A DNA stretch of 64,000 nt from Aphis gossypii (GCF_020184175.1 NW_026083065.1:62001-126000); one strand, 5' to 3'. Positions 22,678 through 35,357 are shown, counted from the first letter of the stretch. Made by a program: numbers and translations. Notes: generated by a model not told the origin, from the letters alone.

Positions 22678-23611
22678 GACTCATTAATAATTATTATTTG
22701 CCAATATATAATATTATATTAAATATAATTTCTTACCTGTCGCGAATAATAACTATACTTGCTCTGCAAACATACCAAAGAAGACAAATCTTCAAATCTT
22801 CAGAAATGTATAGAAAAACATAAAACATAAACTTTAAATAAATTTACACTTTTTTACGATGTGTATACGAGTGGATGTCGACAGACTGCTGGCGACTAAG
22901 GCTGGAGGAAGTTTTATTCTACTTTTTTAGAGCTCTAATTGCTCGTGTTTAGCGTATCACAGTTTATTGAAAAACAATCTTATATGTAATCTTTATTGTA
23001 ATTAAAAATTACTTAAATTTAAATAATTTTTGAAAAACAATCTTATTAGTAAGTAATTATTATATAAGATTGCTTGTCATTCTTCATTACCATAAACATA
23101 GAGAAAAACATTTGATAATTAAATAGTTATAAGTCACTATTATTGTAATCAATTATATCAAAATTCAAAATATATAAATCTACAAAGTTAATGGCCTATG
23201 CTGTTTAATAATTATGTCATAATACTTATTATATTATGTTAATGGGTGGTACCAGGGTACCTATTTGTTTTATGATGATAAATTTTAAATAATATAACTA
23301 AATGCCAAATAATATTGTTAGCTAAACATAACATTATATAAAAAAAAAATTAATAATTGTATATACTATACAGCTTAATTAAACAGTAGTTCAACAAAAT
23401 AATTATTATTATGACTATATAATAGTTTAATATTAAATGTTAATGATATACCATGATAATGGTTTATAAATCTGTATGTTTGTGCTATGTAACACATCAC
23501 AGCTCATATATCATTTTGACGAATAAGGTTAATATATTAGTAAAAAGCAAACCATTTGTGGAGGAATATTTTATTACCATATAGGTACATTTATAATTAT
23601 TGTGTTTAAAT
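22678..23611. other. Spacer upstream of the Mutator-YqaJ gene
   Basis: AT-rich and non-coding. A motif GAAAAACAATCTTA occurs twice about 62 bp apart near 22970-23045. No promoter can be pinpointed. Confidence 0.35.
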
Positions 23612-26600
23612 ATGTTTAAAAATCGAAGTGATTCAATCCATTCAAAAATTTATTTTTTACCTAATCGTTTACACGTCAACTTGAAAGAAGCAATAAAAAT
23701 ACTCAAAAAACCATTTATAACAGAAAGCATTGAATGTACACAACTTGAGCCACAATCAGGTGAGTGGTATATATATATTGAATATAATGAACCAAATAAA
23801 ATTACAGATGGAATTAAGTGGGAAGCAACAGGTACTACTCTGTTACCCAATAAGGAAAATCCTATGTTAATTGCTAAATATTTTTCTTCTAAAAATATTT
23901 ACAAAAGTGTGTTTAAATTAATAAAAAATAATAAATATGACGCTTCACTGGTAAATTATACGAATGACATATCACTACTGGACTTGCCAAAGGATAAAAT
24001 TCAAAAGGCCAAATCACTCGTTTCCAGAAAAATGTCTATCAAAAGTATAATGAAAAGACGTTTTGAGAAAATGAATGAAAAAAAAAACTCAACTCAAAAT
24101 AGTGAAAATTCGTAAGTTTAAAAAATAGTCTTTTAGTATTTATATAAATAAAATATATTTATGTTTATAAATAAATATAGTGAAAATAATAACTGCGATT
24201 TGCCATCTACTTCAACTTCAACGCCTGCAGTACAATTCATGGAAGTAGATAGTGAAAACTCGTAAGTTAATTAAATTAGTATCTTCATTTTTAATTATTA
24301 ATTACGAATATCATACTTTTCCAGTAGATATGACACACCAGTACCAATTGAAGAAAATTCTAATTTTAATAAGTATAATGATGCGGATATTTCAGATATA
24401 CAATTCCATCAACTTGAAACCACGATAGAAAGTATCAGCAGGTAATAATACTTTTATATACCGTGTGTTCACACTAACTTAGGGAACATTAAATTATATT
24501 TTTGCCAACTATACCAGTATAGTAAATAGATGACTTATTTTGATTGATTTGAAACTTTTTTGAAAATAAAATAAATAAACCACAAATACACATTTGTAAT
24601 TGATAATTATAATAAGATAATTAAATATTTTTTTAGTGAATCAAATAGTGTTCTTGGTGGTAGACGAATTGTAGACATGGAATATATATTTCTACAATTT
24701 CAAAATTCTTGTTGCAAAATGCATACTCCTGGCTTAGGATGCAGTTTCATTGACGTAGAGTTTGTGAAAGAAATTCGAAAAGGCTTTGAATCTACATGGA
24801 TTTTTAAGTGTAAAATGTGCAACTGTATTATGATTATTGATTCAGAGCGGGTAACTCCGGACTATTTACCCATAAATAAATCAGCAGTTAATGGTACTAT
24901 AGCAGTTGGCATAGGGCATACACAATAATTGGCTGAACTGTTTGCAAGTTTGGACATACCATGTATGACTTCAAAAACGTACACTAAGTATATAAATAAT
25001 TTGAGTGAAAATATCAAGGCAACTGCATGGGATGTGATAAAACTTGCCGGGGTAGAAGAAAAACAGTTAGCAATTGAAGCAGGTGACATTGACGAAGATG
25101 GCACGCCTATGTGTCCAGTAATAGCGGACGGCCAATGGAGCAAGCGTAGCTATAAAACCAAATATGACGCTTATTCAGGAGCGGTAAGTTGAAAAATAAT
25201 TATAATTAATGTAATTTTGAAAATATTAAAATGTTTAATGATTAGGGCTCGGATTTTAATGCTTTCGCTTTTTAATGTGTTTCAAGTATTCACTTTTCTA
25301 ACAACGAACTTTTTAGGCAACTTTTTAATTGTAGTAATAATAAGAAAAAAAATTTTAATTAAACATAAAACAATTTAATGCTTTCTATATCACAGGTAAA
25401 TGGTAAAACAAAATAAATTAAAACTATTTATCTAATTAATTATTATATTATATCAACTTCGCCATATGGTGAACAAATAATAATTCCGGTGGGACAATTC
25501 AGTAATGATAATTAAAATAGAGTTATATATTTTAATCATAGTTTAATCAAACAGGTCAAACTTATATTTGTTATATGTATTTATACACGTATGTATATTT
25601 TGTTTATTTTTGAAAATAAAAAATGTAATTAAATTTATAAAATGTAATGCATTTTTGTTAGGACATTGTTTTAGATTTTTAGATCATAAATGCGTTTTTT
25701 AAGGGCATTTTTTGATATTAAAGGACATTCAAATCTTAGCCCTAGCGATGAAATTATTTTATTATTTGCAATAATACACTTATCTATATATGATTACTAA
25801 CTTTTTGTAGGCAACAATTATTGGTTATCGATCAAAAAAAGTGTTGTTTGTTGGGATACGCAATCGCTATTGTGTTATATGTGAAAGGGCCAAAAATAGT
25901 GAAAAAAGTGTAGAAAAACATATCTGCATCTTGAACTGGTCTAAAGGTGCAACTAGCATTGAAGCCGATGCTATTTCTGAAGGGTTTTTAAAAAGCGTTT
26001 CACTACATGGATTGAAATTTAATAAATTAATTGGTAAAAATTCAAAAAAACAAGTTTCAAATATACAATCAATATACTTTTTTAAAATTTAGGCGATGGC
26101 GATAGTAGCGTTTCAAAACGTTTACATGAATTGCTTCCATATGGCCCACGACTGTTGGTAGAAAAAATTGAATGTAGGAACCATATTCTACGAAATTATG
26201 GTCAGAAATTGATGGCTCTTACAAAAAAAAACATTATATCCGTGTTATATTCGCAAATTTATTACAAGGAATATAATACGATTTCGAACAGCAATTACGA
26301 AATCAATTGCATACAGAAAAAACTTAGATCAGTCTCTTTATGAAAAAATTGAAGGTAGGTACAATTAGCAAAACATTTTTTTTTTTAAATAACATGTACC
26401 TATTTAAAATATATTTTAGGCTTACGAAAAGACATAACGAATGGTCCTTACCATATATTTGGTGAACATACGAAATGTGAAGTATATTTTTGCAGTGGAC
26501 CTAAACAGTGTGAAGTAAATTTAGTGCCAGAAATTGTAAATTGTGGTCTAATGAATGAAATTGCCTACATTCTTCGTCGCGTAGTAGATAATGCAAGGAG

Positions 26601-28171
26601 TCTACTATTTGATGTTGATAATAACTATTGTGAACAATTCAATAGTATAATTAACAAACATATAGCTGGAAAACGAATAAATTTCACTCAAAAACAATCG
26701 TACAGCACTAGAGTTCATGCAGCGGTTGTTTCGTTTAATTCTGCAGGAGGTGAATTTATTCGTGCAGTTCATAAAAATATAACTAATCAGAGTCCAGGTA
26801 TTTATTAATATGATTAGAACTCCATTACTTTAAAAACATTAAAAATATTATTTTAACTTGACAGGGAATGTTGCGAAACGATTTCTTAAGTTTACTGCTG
26901 CTAAAAGAAGAAGTTTAAAAAATCGAAGAGCTCTTTTTCAATCAAAAAAGATATTTAAAAAAAAAACCCCGTGTCAAAAGGTCCCGATGAACACTATGGA
27001 CTGGCAGAACCTCTTTATTGTATGTCAGACGAAGAATTTGAAGTTAAAAAAACTGAATTCATTTCTTCAATAACCCTTTCGGAAGATTCTAAAAAAAAAT
27101 TGGAGTTACAAACGCGGAATCAATCGAATAACCAAAAATGGTTTGTAGAAAGAAGAAAGCGATTGACAGCTTCCAATTTTGGCAAAATATGCAAAATGAG
27201 ACCTTATACATCATGTAAGATAGCAGTACATGATATAATATATGGTAGTGTGACTACTCACGCCACAGAGTATGGCAAAATCACCGAACAAATTGCGGTT
27301 CAAGCTCTCCAGGAAAAAATTAATAAAACAATTAAAAAATGCGGTTTGTTTATTGATAGAACGATTCCTTATTTAGCGGCTACTCCAGGTTAGAATTATT
27401 TTAAATATAATAAATATACACTGGTACCTATCATTTAGGTGAAATTATAGGGGTTTATATATATACATTCAATCAGTATGCATTCAATATAAGCTATTAA
27501 TACCTATGAAAATATAAAATGTAATTTTTAATTACAGATGGATTGATTGACGAAAATTCAATTTGTGAAATTAAGTGCCCCTACTCTGTAAAAGATTCCA
27601 ACAGTATAGAAGAAGTACTAAAAGAAAAAAAGGTGTCGTATAGCGTATCACAAGTACCAACTAATATTTTAACAAATTACTATAAACCAATAACTATTTT
27701 TAAAAATTCTATATTATATAAATTACATATGCCTTATTTTTAATTTATAATTTATTGTTGCTTCAGCTACCGTACATGCAAGTTAAAAATGATGCTATAA
27801 CTTTAAAAGAAGATAGTCACTATTTTTACCAAATTCAGGGGCAGTTACACATTACAGGACGTGTGATATGTTATTTTTTTATCTACACTTCTAAATGGAC
27901 TTATATTCAAACAATAAATTATGACAATGAATTTTGGACCTCAAAAATGGAATCCCCCTTAAAGTTGTCAGTATAATATTAAAATGTACCTATAATCAAA
28001 CAATTTTGAAAAATGCATACTGTTTTTTTATATAGATTTTACGAGGAATGTCTACTACGAGAAATAGTAGACCCTCAGTACAGCAAACGTCAATTAAAAA
28101 GCGACATTATTGAACCTCCTCACATAATTAAAAATATTAAAATTATGAAAAATAAAAAAAACAAAATTTAG
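23612..28171 (+). pseudogene. Mutator-like transposase fused to YqaJ-type nuclease, 11 exons, three lesions
   Basis: Exons with GT-AG borders and agreeing phases: 23612-24111, 24181-24261, 24325-24441, 24637-25183, 25811-26033, 26093-26354, 26420-26797, 26865-27388, 27538-27653, 27767-27963 and 28036-28171. The middle shows a Mutator-like domain: GGRRIVDMEYIF, paired CxxC (FKCKMCNC), VIADGQWSKRSY, GDGDSSVSKRLHEL and KIECRNHILRNYG. The end is a YqaJ/lambda-exonuclease fold: RRKRLTASNFGKICKMR, EYGKITEQIAVQAL, DGLIDENSICEIKCPYS and YFYQIQGQLHITGR, with the D...E-x-K metal site present. Lesions are TAA at 24926-24928, one extra A in the run 26223-26231 and one A too few in 26957-26966. Total exon length is a multiple of three because the two indels cancel. 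Probably a mobile-element protein; no ends were found. Confidence 0.75.
25245..25742. mobile_element. MITE in intron 4 of the Mutator-YqaJ gene, 498 bp
   Basis: The ends GGGCTCGGATTTtaatg and (complement) GGGCTAAGATTTgaatg are flanked by TA at 25243-25244 and 25743-25744. The interior is AT-rich with no coding capacity. Confidence 0.7.
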
Positions 28172-28499
28172 TCTTCATAATAACTACAAGTTGTACATAA
28201 TGTAATATACATTTTTTTTTTATAAATTTATTACTAATTTGTAAACTACTTTGTATAATATTTTTTTTTTAGTTTAGTTGTTAATAAACGGAAATATGCT
28301 AAAAAATGAATAATATAATATTGAACAGTTGAACGTAAAAGATGTATTTGTTTAGGTACTGTTAAATTATATTTTACTGTATGTATTATATTTGAATGAG
28401 TAATAGTGCAATAACTACAAACTAAGGTATGTTGTGTTACTGTTTTTACAGTCTATATATTGGTGCATATATTTAGGTAAGCAGTAACTTTTCTAAAAA

Positions 28500-28790
28500 G
28501 ATAGTTCGAATGGGTACGCGCGGATATTACAAATAATACCGCGGCGTTTACTGTGTGAATTTTATATTGACGGGATACATCATAGTCGAACGTTCATGAA
28601 ATAATAATCGGCGCTCCCGAGACGCGCTGAATGAGCAGTGCCAGTAGTGCCGCCGGGCGCCGACTGCGAATAGTGGGCGTGGCTTAGACGTCGCGCGCTT
28701 GCGGATCCCGAAAACACCTAATAGCGCGTTCTCTCGGCCGTTGCATACGTAACACTTTGGGTATCACGTCCTCTTACAAAATTACAAGCT
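28500..28790. promoter_or_regulatory. CpG-rich island in AT-rich sequence
   Basis: About 290 bp with many CG dinucleotides (CGCGCGG, CCGCGGCG, CCGCCGGGCGCCG, GACGTCGCGCGC), quite unlike its surroundings. It could be a promoter, or the terminus of the element carrying the Mutator-YqaJ gene. No open frame of note. Confidence 0.35.
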
Positions 28791-29361
28791 AATGAACACA
28801 ATTTTAAAAACAAAGTTGTAAGTTAAATTAGTTAAATTATGCTATATTGGTTAATTCTTTTAGTAGAAATGAACATTTGTTATCTCAAAAAATATTAACA
28901 TTTTTGAAAATAATTTTTTTTATTGTTTAAAAAGAACAATTTTAATTTCAACATACATTTTAAGTTTTTTTATTTAAAAGCAGATTAATTTTAGGAGTAT
29001 TTGATTATATAATAATTTAATTTTGGACAAGTTATATATGAGCTATAAGCCTATAAGTATTTAATGTTATAACTTATAAAGTTATAACTAATAAGTAATA
29101 ATAGAGTATACACATTACACGCAAGTAATGTGTCCGACATTTAATTTTTAATTATTTATTCAAAAAAATTAAAAATGATGACGATTAGAAATAGTGAAAA
29201 GTACCTATAATTTTATTTCAAAAAATTGGTTTTACAAATAATTTAAAAGTATATGAAAGAAAATATATTTTCTGAAATATAGATGATTTTATTTATAATC
29301 ACCCGGTTAATATTATATTAAAAATGTTAATTGAATTTATTAATTTTATGATTAAATGTAG
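28791..29361. other. AT-rich spacer, nothing recognised
   Basis: No coding or repeat signal apart from short A/T runs. The acceptor of the DUF4806 exon ends it. Confidence 0.35.
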
Positions 29362-29722
29362 TTACTTGAGTTAATAAGAAAAGGAGGAAAATCAGCCAAA
29401 CAAATGCTCCAAAAAATAATGAAAAAACTTTTTTCCGATCATGTTTTAAAAGATTTTACTTATTTTGGATTAAGAAATAAATATAATTTTTCTTCGTTAT
29501 TGATCAACAGAGTAATTTTTGGTAATATAATTAAATACATTTTTAATTGATGAATAATAATGATAAAAATGTATTTTAGATGCTACAAAACAATCTAAAT
29601 TCCAAAACGTCGTTAAAGATGATGAAATAATTTCCATAATTGGGAAATGGTTAACAACAGCTAAATCCAGAATAGAAAATAAAAAACATATGAATGATGT
29701 GACTACAAATTTTCTACACTAA
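29362..29722 (+). pseudogene. DUF4806 domain, C-terminal half
   Basis: Exon 29362-29521 follows TGTAG and reads LLELIRKGGKSAKQMLQKIM, then FTYFGLRNKYNFSSLLINRV. An intron follows, and exon 29580-29722 reads DATKQSKFQNVVKDDEIISI, IIGKWLTTAKSRIENK, ending at TAA. This is the conserved core and tail of DUF4806. It has no start of its own and is precisely what the gene at 17182-19279 lacks. The simplest reading is that one gene was split by about 10 kb of inserted elements, or that these are exons around a giant intron. An independent relic is the alternative. Confidence 0.65.
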
Positions 29723-30547
29723 CATTTTATAATTGTATATAATATGCTTTATAGCTTCTTATTAAGTAGCATTATTACATTGTACAATTAAAATAAAATA
29801 TAATAAACCAATCTAAATCATACTTATTAATTATTTATTATTCTTATTTTATAACTACCTGTTCTATATTTTTTTATTCTTGTCTAATACAAATAATAAT
29901 AGGTATACATCATAAATTATATATATACAAAATATTTGTGTATATATATTATAAATATATCCATTTTTTATCTTTGGTGCTATATTATAAATAATACATG
30001 GATGAGATATTCAGTTAATATAAATAATGTTATATCAGATAAATATTTGAATATAACTATTATAATAATATATTATTATGTACAATATTAAAATATGCAA
30101 TATTACATATTCATAAAATAAAAAGATAATAATATTTGTATATTATTTCAATTTGAATGTTTAAAAGATATATTGTATAAAACATCATTATGATGTTTTG
30201 TGTTGTTTATCTTATTAATATGAAAAATTGGTTCATAAGACATCTATACAATATCTGTAGAATATTAAAAATTATTCCAGAGACATGTTGAAGATATTAA
30301 ATTAATATTAATAACACAGTAAAGATATCTGGTAGATATTTTTATGATATAATTTTGCTGTATGGGACGTGGTACGTATATCCCGGCACTGTTTCCTATA
30401 TAAAGGTAGGATCGCAAGGAAGACTTAAATGATATCCAACTCGGGTTGTTCTGGTCGGAAACACTTTTTTATTAAACTTTAAAAAAAAACACAAAATAAA
30501 ACAATCAAAAATACTATTCGTTTAGCCCGTACTATAACCGCCGCTTT
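29723..30547. other. AT-rich spacer
   Basis: Non-coding, with ATAT-type low complexity at about 29900-30130. On the minus strand an AATAAA-like signal lies near 30465-30475, as expected just after an LTR promoter read leftward. Confidence 0.3.
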
Positions 30548-30860
30548 ACACGTACGATCGTCGTACCTACACTCTCGCCGACTCACTCAGCGACAGCGGG
30601 ACTCCCCCTGCCCGTGTGTACGGCGGTCTTATATACGAAATTTTCTTGTTGCCTCAGCACATTTTGCTTCACCGGCCTCTCCCGTATTTTATTTAAAAAT
30701 ATTCTTTTATACATATTAAGTAATAATTTTGGACGACTGTCTACAATATACGACACTTACGAAGGGTTTTTATCGTGATTAGTATTATATACCATCATAC
30801 TATTATTTTATTACAACACTACTTATATTTAAGCACTTTAAAGTTATAATATTTTTCGTA
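30548..30860 (-). repeat. LTR-like direct repeat, left copy
   Basis: Matches 44913-45227 in the same orientation with about five substitutions and one 2-bp gap over 313 bp. On the minus strand it contains CGTATATAAGACCGCC, a TATA-like box, as expected in a U3 promoter. Its position left of the minus-strand gypsy element suits a 3' LTR, but sequence inward and outward of the repeat does not match between copies. Confidence 0.55.
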
Positions 30861-31136
30861 TACCCAGAGAAATAACTAGGTATTATTAAGAAAAAGTTAG
30901 GTTGGATCTACAAACCGTTCGTTGAAATCCGGTCAACAAACCATTTATTAATATTACAAGGCAATTAAGGTCATATTAACCAACCTCTTTGTTGATTTGA
31001 ATATAAGTAAAATTAACCAAGTAATTGTTAATAATAACAACCATAGTTACGTGGTTACGTGGAAACGTGGGATTGTTAATAATTAACAAACATAGTTTAT
31101 TGAAACTGCTGATAACTGTGATATTTTTCTGCTTAT
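30861..31136. other. Insertion relative to the right repeat copy
   Basis: In the right copy TTTTTCGTA is joined directly to ACCACGGATAATTTAATTT. Here the same two sequences are about 276 bp apart with TA at both junctions, suggesting an inserted small element. Terminal repeats are not clear. Confidence 0.45.
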
Positions 31137-31302
31137 AACCACGGACAATTTAATTTATTTTTTAATTCATTGTTATTTATTTGCCCACGAAAACAGTTCG
31201 TAAAGTTCAATTCGAAGTAATCCTGGAAACACGTAAGTCAACTCAAACCTATTATTAACTAGGTACCTTTACAGGGGAAAACGATGATAGCGACTTAATC
31301 GA

Positions 31303-31420
31303 ATTTTCTTGTTGCCTCAGCACATTTAGCTTCACCGGCCTCTCCCGTGTTTTATTTTAAAATATTCTTTTATTCATATTAAGTAATAATTTTTGGACGA
31401 CTGTCTACAATATACGACAG
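31303..31420. repeat. Third, partial copy of the LTR-like repeat
   Basis: Shares GAATTTTCTTGTTGCCTCAG and GACGACTGTCTACAATATAC with 30636-30752 and 45002-45119. It follows GGGGAAAACGATGATAGCGA (31276-31295), whose near-copy at 45600 has a quite different continuation. The region is a mosaic of rearranged element ends. Confidence 0.6.
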
Positions 31421-32828
31421 TCCCCGTTGTTTTTTTTTAAAAAATGCCCTCATTTTTTAAGAATACATTAAGAATTTCTTAATACTATGTTAATTACTTT
31501 ACTATATTATAACTAGGTTACTGTTTTTTTTTTTTTTTGCGTCATTGACTATAAATTATGCTTATCTGTTAGTTTTATCCCATTAATAATTAATTATATT
31601 TAATACGTGCCTATATGTTATAACTGTCTTGTTGATTGGTCCTTCTCTGTGGTGGCAATTGGCTTCTTAGAGAATTTTCTTGGTTTAAGACTTAATATTT
31701 CTATTCTGATAAAAAGCAATAAATTATTGTTTTTATTTCTTTATAGATAACTTGTCTTCTGTATGTTCTGTTGTTTTTGAATAGTCATGATAACTATTGA
31801 AGTCGTGTCCTTATGGCCGAATTATTTATAAGGATATTTCTATAAAAGTAGGTACTAGTGACGATTGACGATCACGGTTCTGCGGTGGCAGTGAACATGT
31901 TATTCTACTTCCCGTCATATACATTATTTATATTTATTCGTATTTATTTTGTTTTTCTTTATTTTATCATTTGTAATCTTATTGATAAACATGGGATTTT
32001 CAATTTTATATTCGTGTGCTGTTTTTTTCTTTTTCATATGTAAAATTAGTTTGTTGTTCATTTGTAATATTATTGGTTTAATGCTGATTGTCTACTTTGA
32101 AAAAAAATATTAAGTTTTTCCCTTGTCTCTGATGGTTTTGTGTTTCGTTGGCTCGTAAATAGTTGTCGATGTTGAGAATACATTCTTTTTTATATATATA
32201 TATATTTTTGCGACATTAATTATGCTTTTGGTACGTTTTATCTATTGCGTTAATTATACATATTTATACGTTAATTTGATACAGATATATTGTTGTATTG
32301 TTGTGTGTATATTAGTATATTCTATCTTAAATTATATTATTGTATTATATACTTTAGTTATATAGAATTAATTAAAAATTGGCATGATGTAGCTACATAT
32401 TTTTATGTAGATTTTAGATTTTATATATTACATTTTATTAGTATACTTACAGGGTTGCTTTTTTTTTTTTATTAATTTTTTATATATGATATAATACTAT
32501 GCTATTTCAGTTTTTTGTATTTTTTTTTTTTTTTTAAACTTATGTCTTATTTCTAGGTTAGTGGTTTTGCTAAGATTATACTAAATTACTTATTAAAAAA
32601 AAATATTTATTTGAGTCTAGATTTTAGTTGTAAGGGAATTAAGATCAGTACTGCGATATTGTTGCTGTTGTGTTGTAGTTCTTGTTGCTAAAAATTTTCT
32701 CGTCGTAAAACAAAATATTACTAATAATAATTTTTTTGTAGTATTAATAATCGTGTTTTCTCTCTTTAATTTTTCCCTAAGGTAATATTAATTGCGTTTT
32801 ATTCTAAAAAAATTTGTGTTTAGGTTGT
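31421..32828. other. T-rich non-coding sequence
   Basis: Downstream side (on the minus strand) of the integrase gene. Expected to contain the 3' LTR if that LTR is long, but I found no match on the right side of the element. Short open frames here are low-complexity artefacts. Confidence 0.35.
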
Positions 32829-32850
32829 TCCCCTCTCTTTTTTTTTTTTG
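32829..32850 (-). other. Candidate polypurine tract
   Basis: On the minus strand a run of A followed by GAGAGGGGAA lies 30-50 bases after the integrase stop, where a retrotransposon polypurine tract primes plus-strand synthesis. Confidence 0.4.
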
Positions 32851-32879
32851 AAATGATGGGTAAGTTTGTAATTTATACA

Positions 32880-34163
32880 TTATTTTTTTTTTTTATTTAC
32901 TTTATTATTATTTATTATGCTCTCTTTTTTTTCTAATTTTTCGTAATATGGCTTCAGTCTGTCTACATGTATTGTGTCCGTCGTTTCCTTTCCTTTCAAT
33001 TTTAGTGCAATTTTGTAATTTACATCGGAAAGTTTTTCTAAAATTTCAAATGGGCCTCTGTATTTGTATGCTAATTTTTTTGTTTCTCCTTGTTTTTGAA
33101 ATTTTATTTTTACTAATACCTTTTGGCCGGGTTGGTATTCTACCTCCTTGTGACTCTTATCGTATTGTTTCTTTTGCTTGATTTGTTCTGCTTCTATTAA
33201 TTTTGGTAATTCTTGTCTAACTTTTTGTAATTGTGTTATTGCTTCAATTCTATTGTAGTCTGTTTCGGGTGGGTAAATTTTGTTGTCTAAAGGTTGCGTT
33301 GCCTCTGTTCCATACATTAAGTAGAATGGCGAGTAACCCAATCTTGCGTGCGGGTGTGTGTTGTATGCGAAAACTACCATTTTGTAATAAAGCGCCCAGT
33401 TTTTTTGATTATTGTCAACGTAATGTGTTAGGGCGTTGCATATAATTTTATTCATCAGTTCGGTCATTCCATTGCTTTGTGGGTGGTATGAAGTAGAAAA
33501 GATTTGAGTTATTCCTAATTTTTCGCAAATGTTTTTTACTTCAATGTTTTTAAAATGTGTACCTCTGTCGCTTGCAAGATATTTTGGGGTGCCGTAAGTG
33601 GTTATTATATCTAATAAAAAGTTGATTGTTGCTGCTGCATCGCTGCGTTTTTGACAGATTTTGCGAAATCCATTTTGGTTGCATTGCATGTTGCTACTAT
33701 TAAATATTTTTTACCTTCTGAAGTTGGTAGGGGGCCTAAATAATCGAAACACAGTCTTGTTATGGGTTTGGTGTCGATTAATGGAATAGGTTGTAATAAG
33801 CCTGGTTTTTTACCGTTTTGGTTTTTCGAAAGTTGACATGACATACAGGTTTTTATGAATTTGTTTGTGTCTACTATCATTGTTGGCCAGTAATATTTCT
33901 TCTTTAATCTTGCTATTGTTTTGGTGATTCCGAAATGTGCTGATAGCGTTGATTCGTGATAGGATTTTAACACTACGTTAACTAGTTTTTTTGAATAAAA
34001 TAACATATCGTTTTTTATTATGAATTGCCTAGTTTTCCTTTTGTATTTAGAATTATTGCTTCCATTTATTGCAGATATGATTCCTTTGCAAAATTCGTCA
34101 TTTAAATGATTTTCTTTAATTTTTTCTATATTTATTGTGTCGAAATTTGTTTCTTCGTTTTCT
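32880..34163 (-). pseudogene. Integrase (H2C2 zinc finger, DDE core, C-terminal SH3-like domain)
   Basis: The upper part (34163-33611) has the H2C2 finger (HESTLSAHFG ... CMSCQLSK) and the first catalytic Asp in CFDYLGPLP. The lower part (33689-32880) has the second Asp in LASDRGTHF, Glu in NGMTELMNK, and the C-terminal KVLVKIKFQKQGE ... YRGPFEIL segment. The two parts lie in different frames and overlap near 33611-33689 (KMDFAKSVKNA versus RSDAAATINF), so one small indel separates them. A further shift near 34165 separates integrase from RNase H. The protein would insert the cDNA; here it is broken but well preserved. Confidence 0.8.
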
Positions 34164-35340
34164 TTAGTTTCGAAAATTTTTTTTTACCTGTAACGTGTCT
34201 ACCGGATACCGTGATAAACAGTCAGCGGCTGTGTTCCAAAGGCCAGGCCGATGTTTAATTTCAATATCAAATTCTAATAATTTAAAAATGAATTTTGTTA
34301 TACGGGATGATGGATTTTTCATCGTTTGGTAATATTGTAAACTTGAATGGTCACTAAATACTGTTACTTTTCTGCCTAATAAATATTCCTTAAAGTAGTT
34401 TACTGCGAATACAACTGCTGACATTTCTAACTCTGTGGTAGTAAAATTTCTTTCTCCCCCTTTTAATTTTCTTGTCTCTTTGGATTGGGGGTTAGCCTTT
34501 TTGCGTTGATCGTTATTTAGTTCCTTAGAAATATTTATTATTGTGCCTTGATCGTCCTTTATGTCGTATTCTTTAGTTGTGGTTTCATTGTTTAGGTTAA
34601 TTTTCTTTGATTCGTGTTCATTATTTAATATGTTTAATTCATAAATAGTCGCTATTGTCATTCCTTTTGAAATATTACTGTATACGTTGGAATGATTATA
34701 TAAAATTACTTCGTCAGATTTGTCTATTATCTGGGTTTGTAGTGTCAAATGTTTCTCTCTGTGTAAGCGTTCTGTGGGCATTATGGCATACTGGTATTGT
34801 ATGTTTTCGCTTGTTGTGTATATTATTAATTTTACCTTTGATTTTGGTGCAATAGTAATATTGTCATCGGATTTAATTTTTACCTTATGTTTGTTATTTA
34901 ATGTATTACTCGTGAAGCTTCTTGTCGTATGGAGATTTATATTGTGATTTTCATTATGTTTGTACCATATTTCGTCCATTTTTATAATATTATTTCCAAT
35001 TTGTATATTTTTATTTTTAAAATCGATTTTTAAGCTATATTTAATGTTAAAATCGTTTCCTAATAGAATTTTGCAATTTAGTCGTTATTAACGTTTATTA
35101 ACGTACACTTTAATTTGATATCGGAGTGAGTTGATTGTAATGATTAATTTAGTTGTACCAATTTGTATTAGTTCATTATTATCTGCGCCCGTTATTATTA
35201 TTTGTTCTTTGGGATTAATGTGTTGTTTATTTTTTATTAGGAAATAATCTATGCATGATAGATTTGAGCCTGTATCTATTATTGCATTTTTCTCGTTACC
35301 GTCTAGTTCTATTTTTATTGATAAAACTCTGTTTTCGTTC
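34164..35340 (-). pseudogene. Aspartic protease and RNase H, reverse transcriptase deleted
   Basis: 35340-34984 encodes a retroviral-type protease (NAIIDTGSNLSCID, then ILLGNDF) with a small duplication (CGTTAATAAACGTTAATAACG) that brings in stops. 34979-34164 begins MDEIWYKHNENHN, the usual linker before RT, runs about 170 residues, then passes directly from KKANPQSKETRKLKGG into the RNase H segment FTTTELEMSAVVFAVNYF, VFSDHSSLQYY and AADCLSRYP. The RT with its YxDD box and the first RNase H strands are missing, so an internal deletion has joined the linker to RNase H in frame. Confidence 0.8.
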
Positions 35341-35357
35341 TGTATCTGAATCTATGC

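Noticed and set aside
31858..32475. Hydrophobic 61-aa frames
   Set aside because: T-rich low complexity, which translates as Phe/Leu/Ile/Tyr; no support as membrane proteins.
32948..33445. Plus-strand frames opposite integrase
   Set aside because: Shadows of the minus-strand integrase gene.
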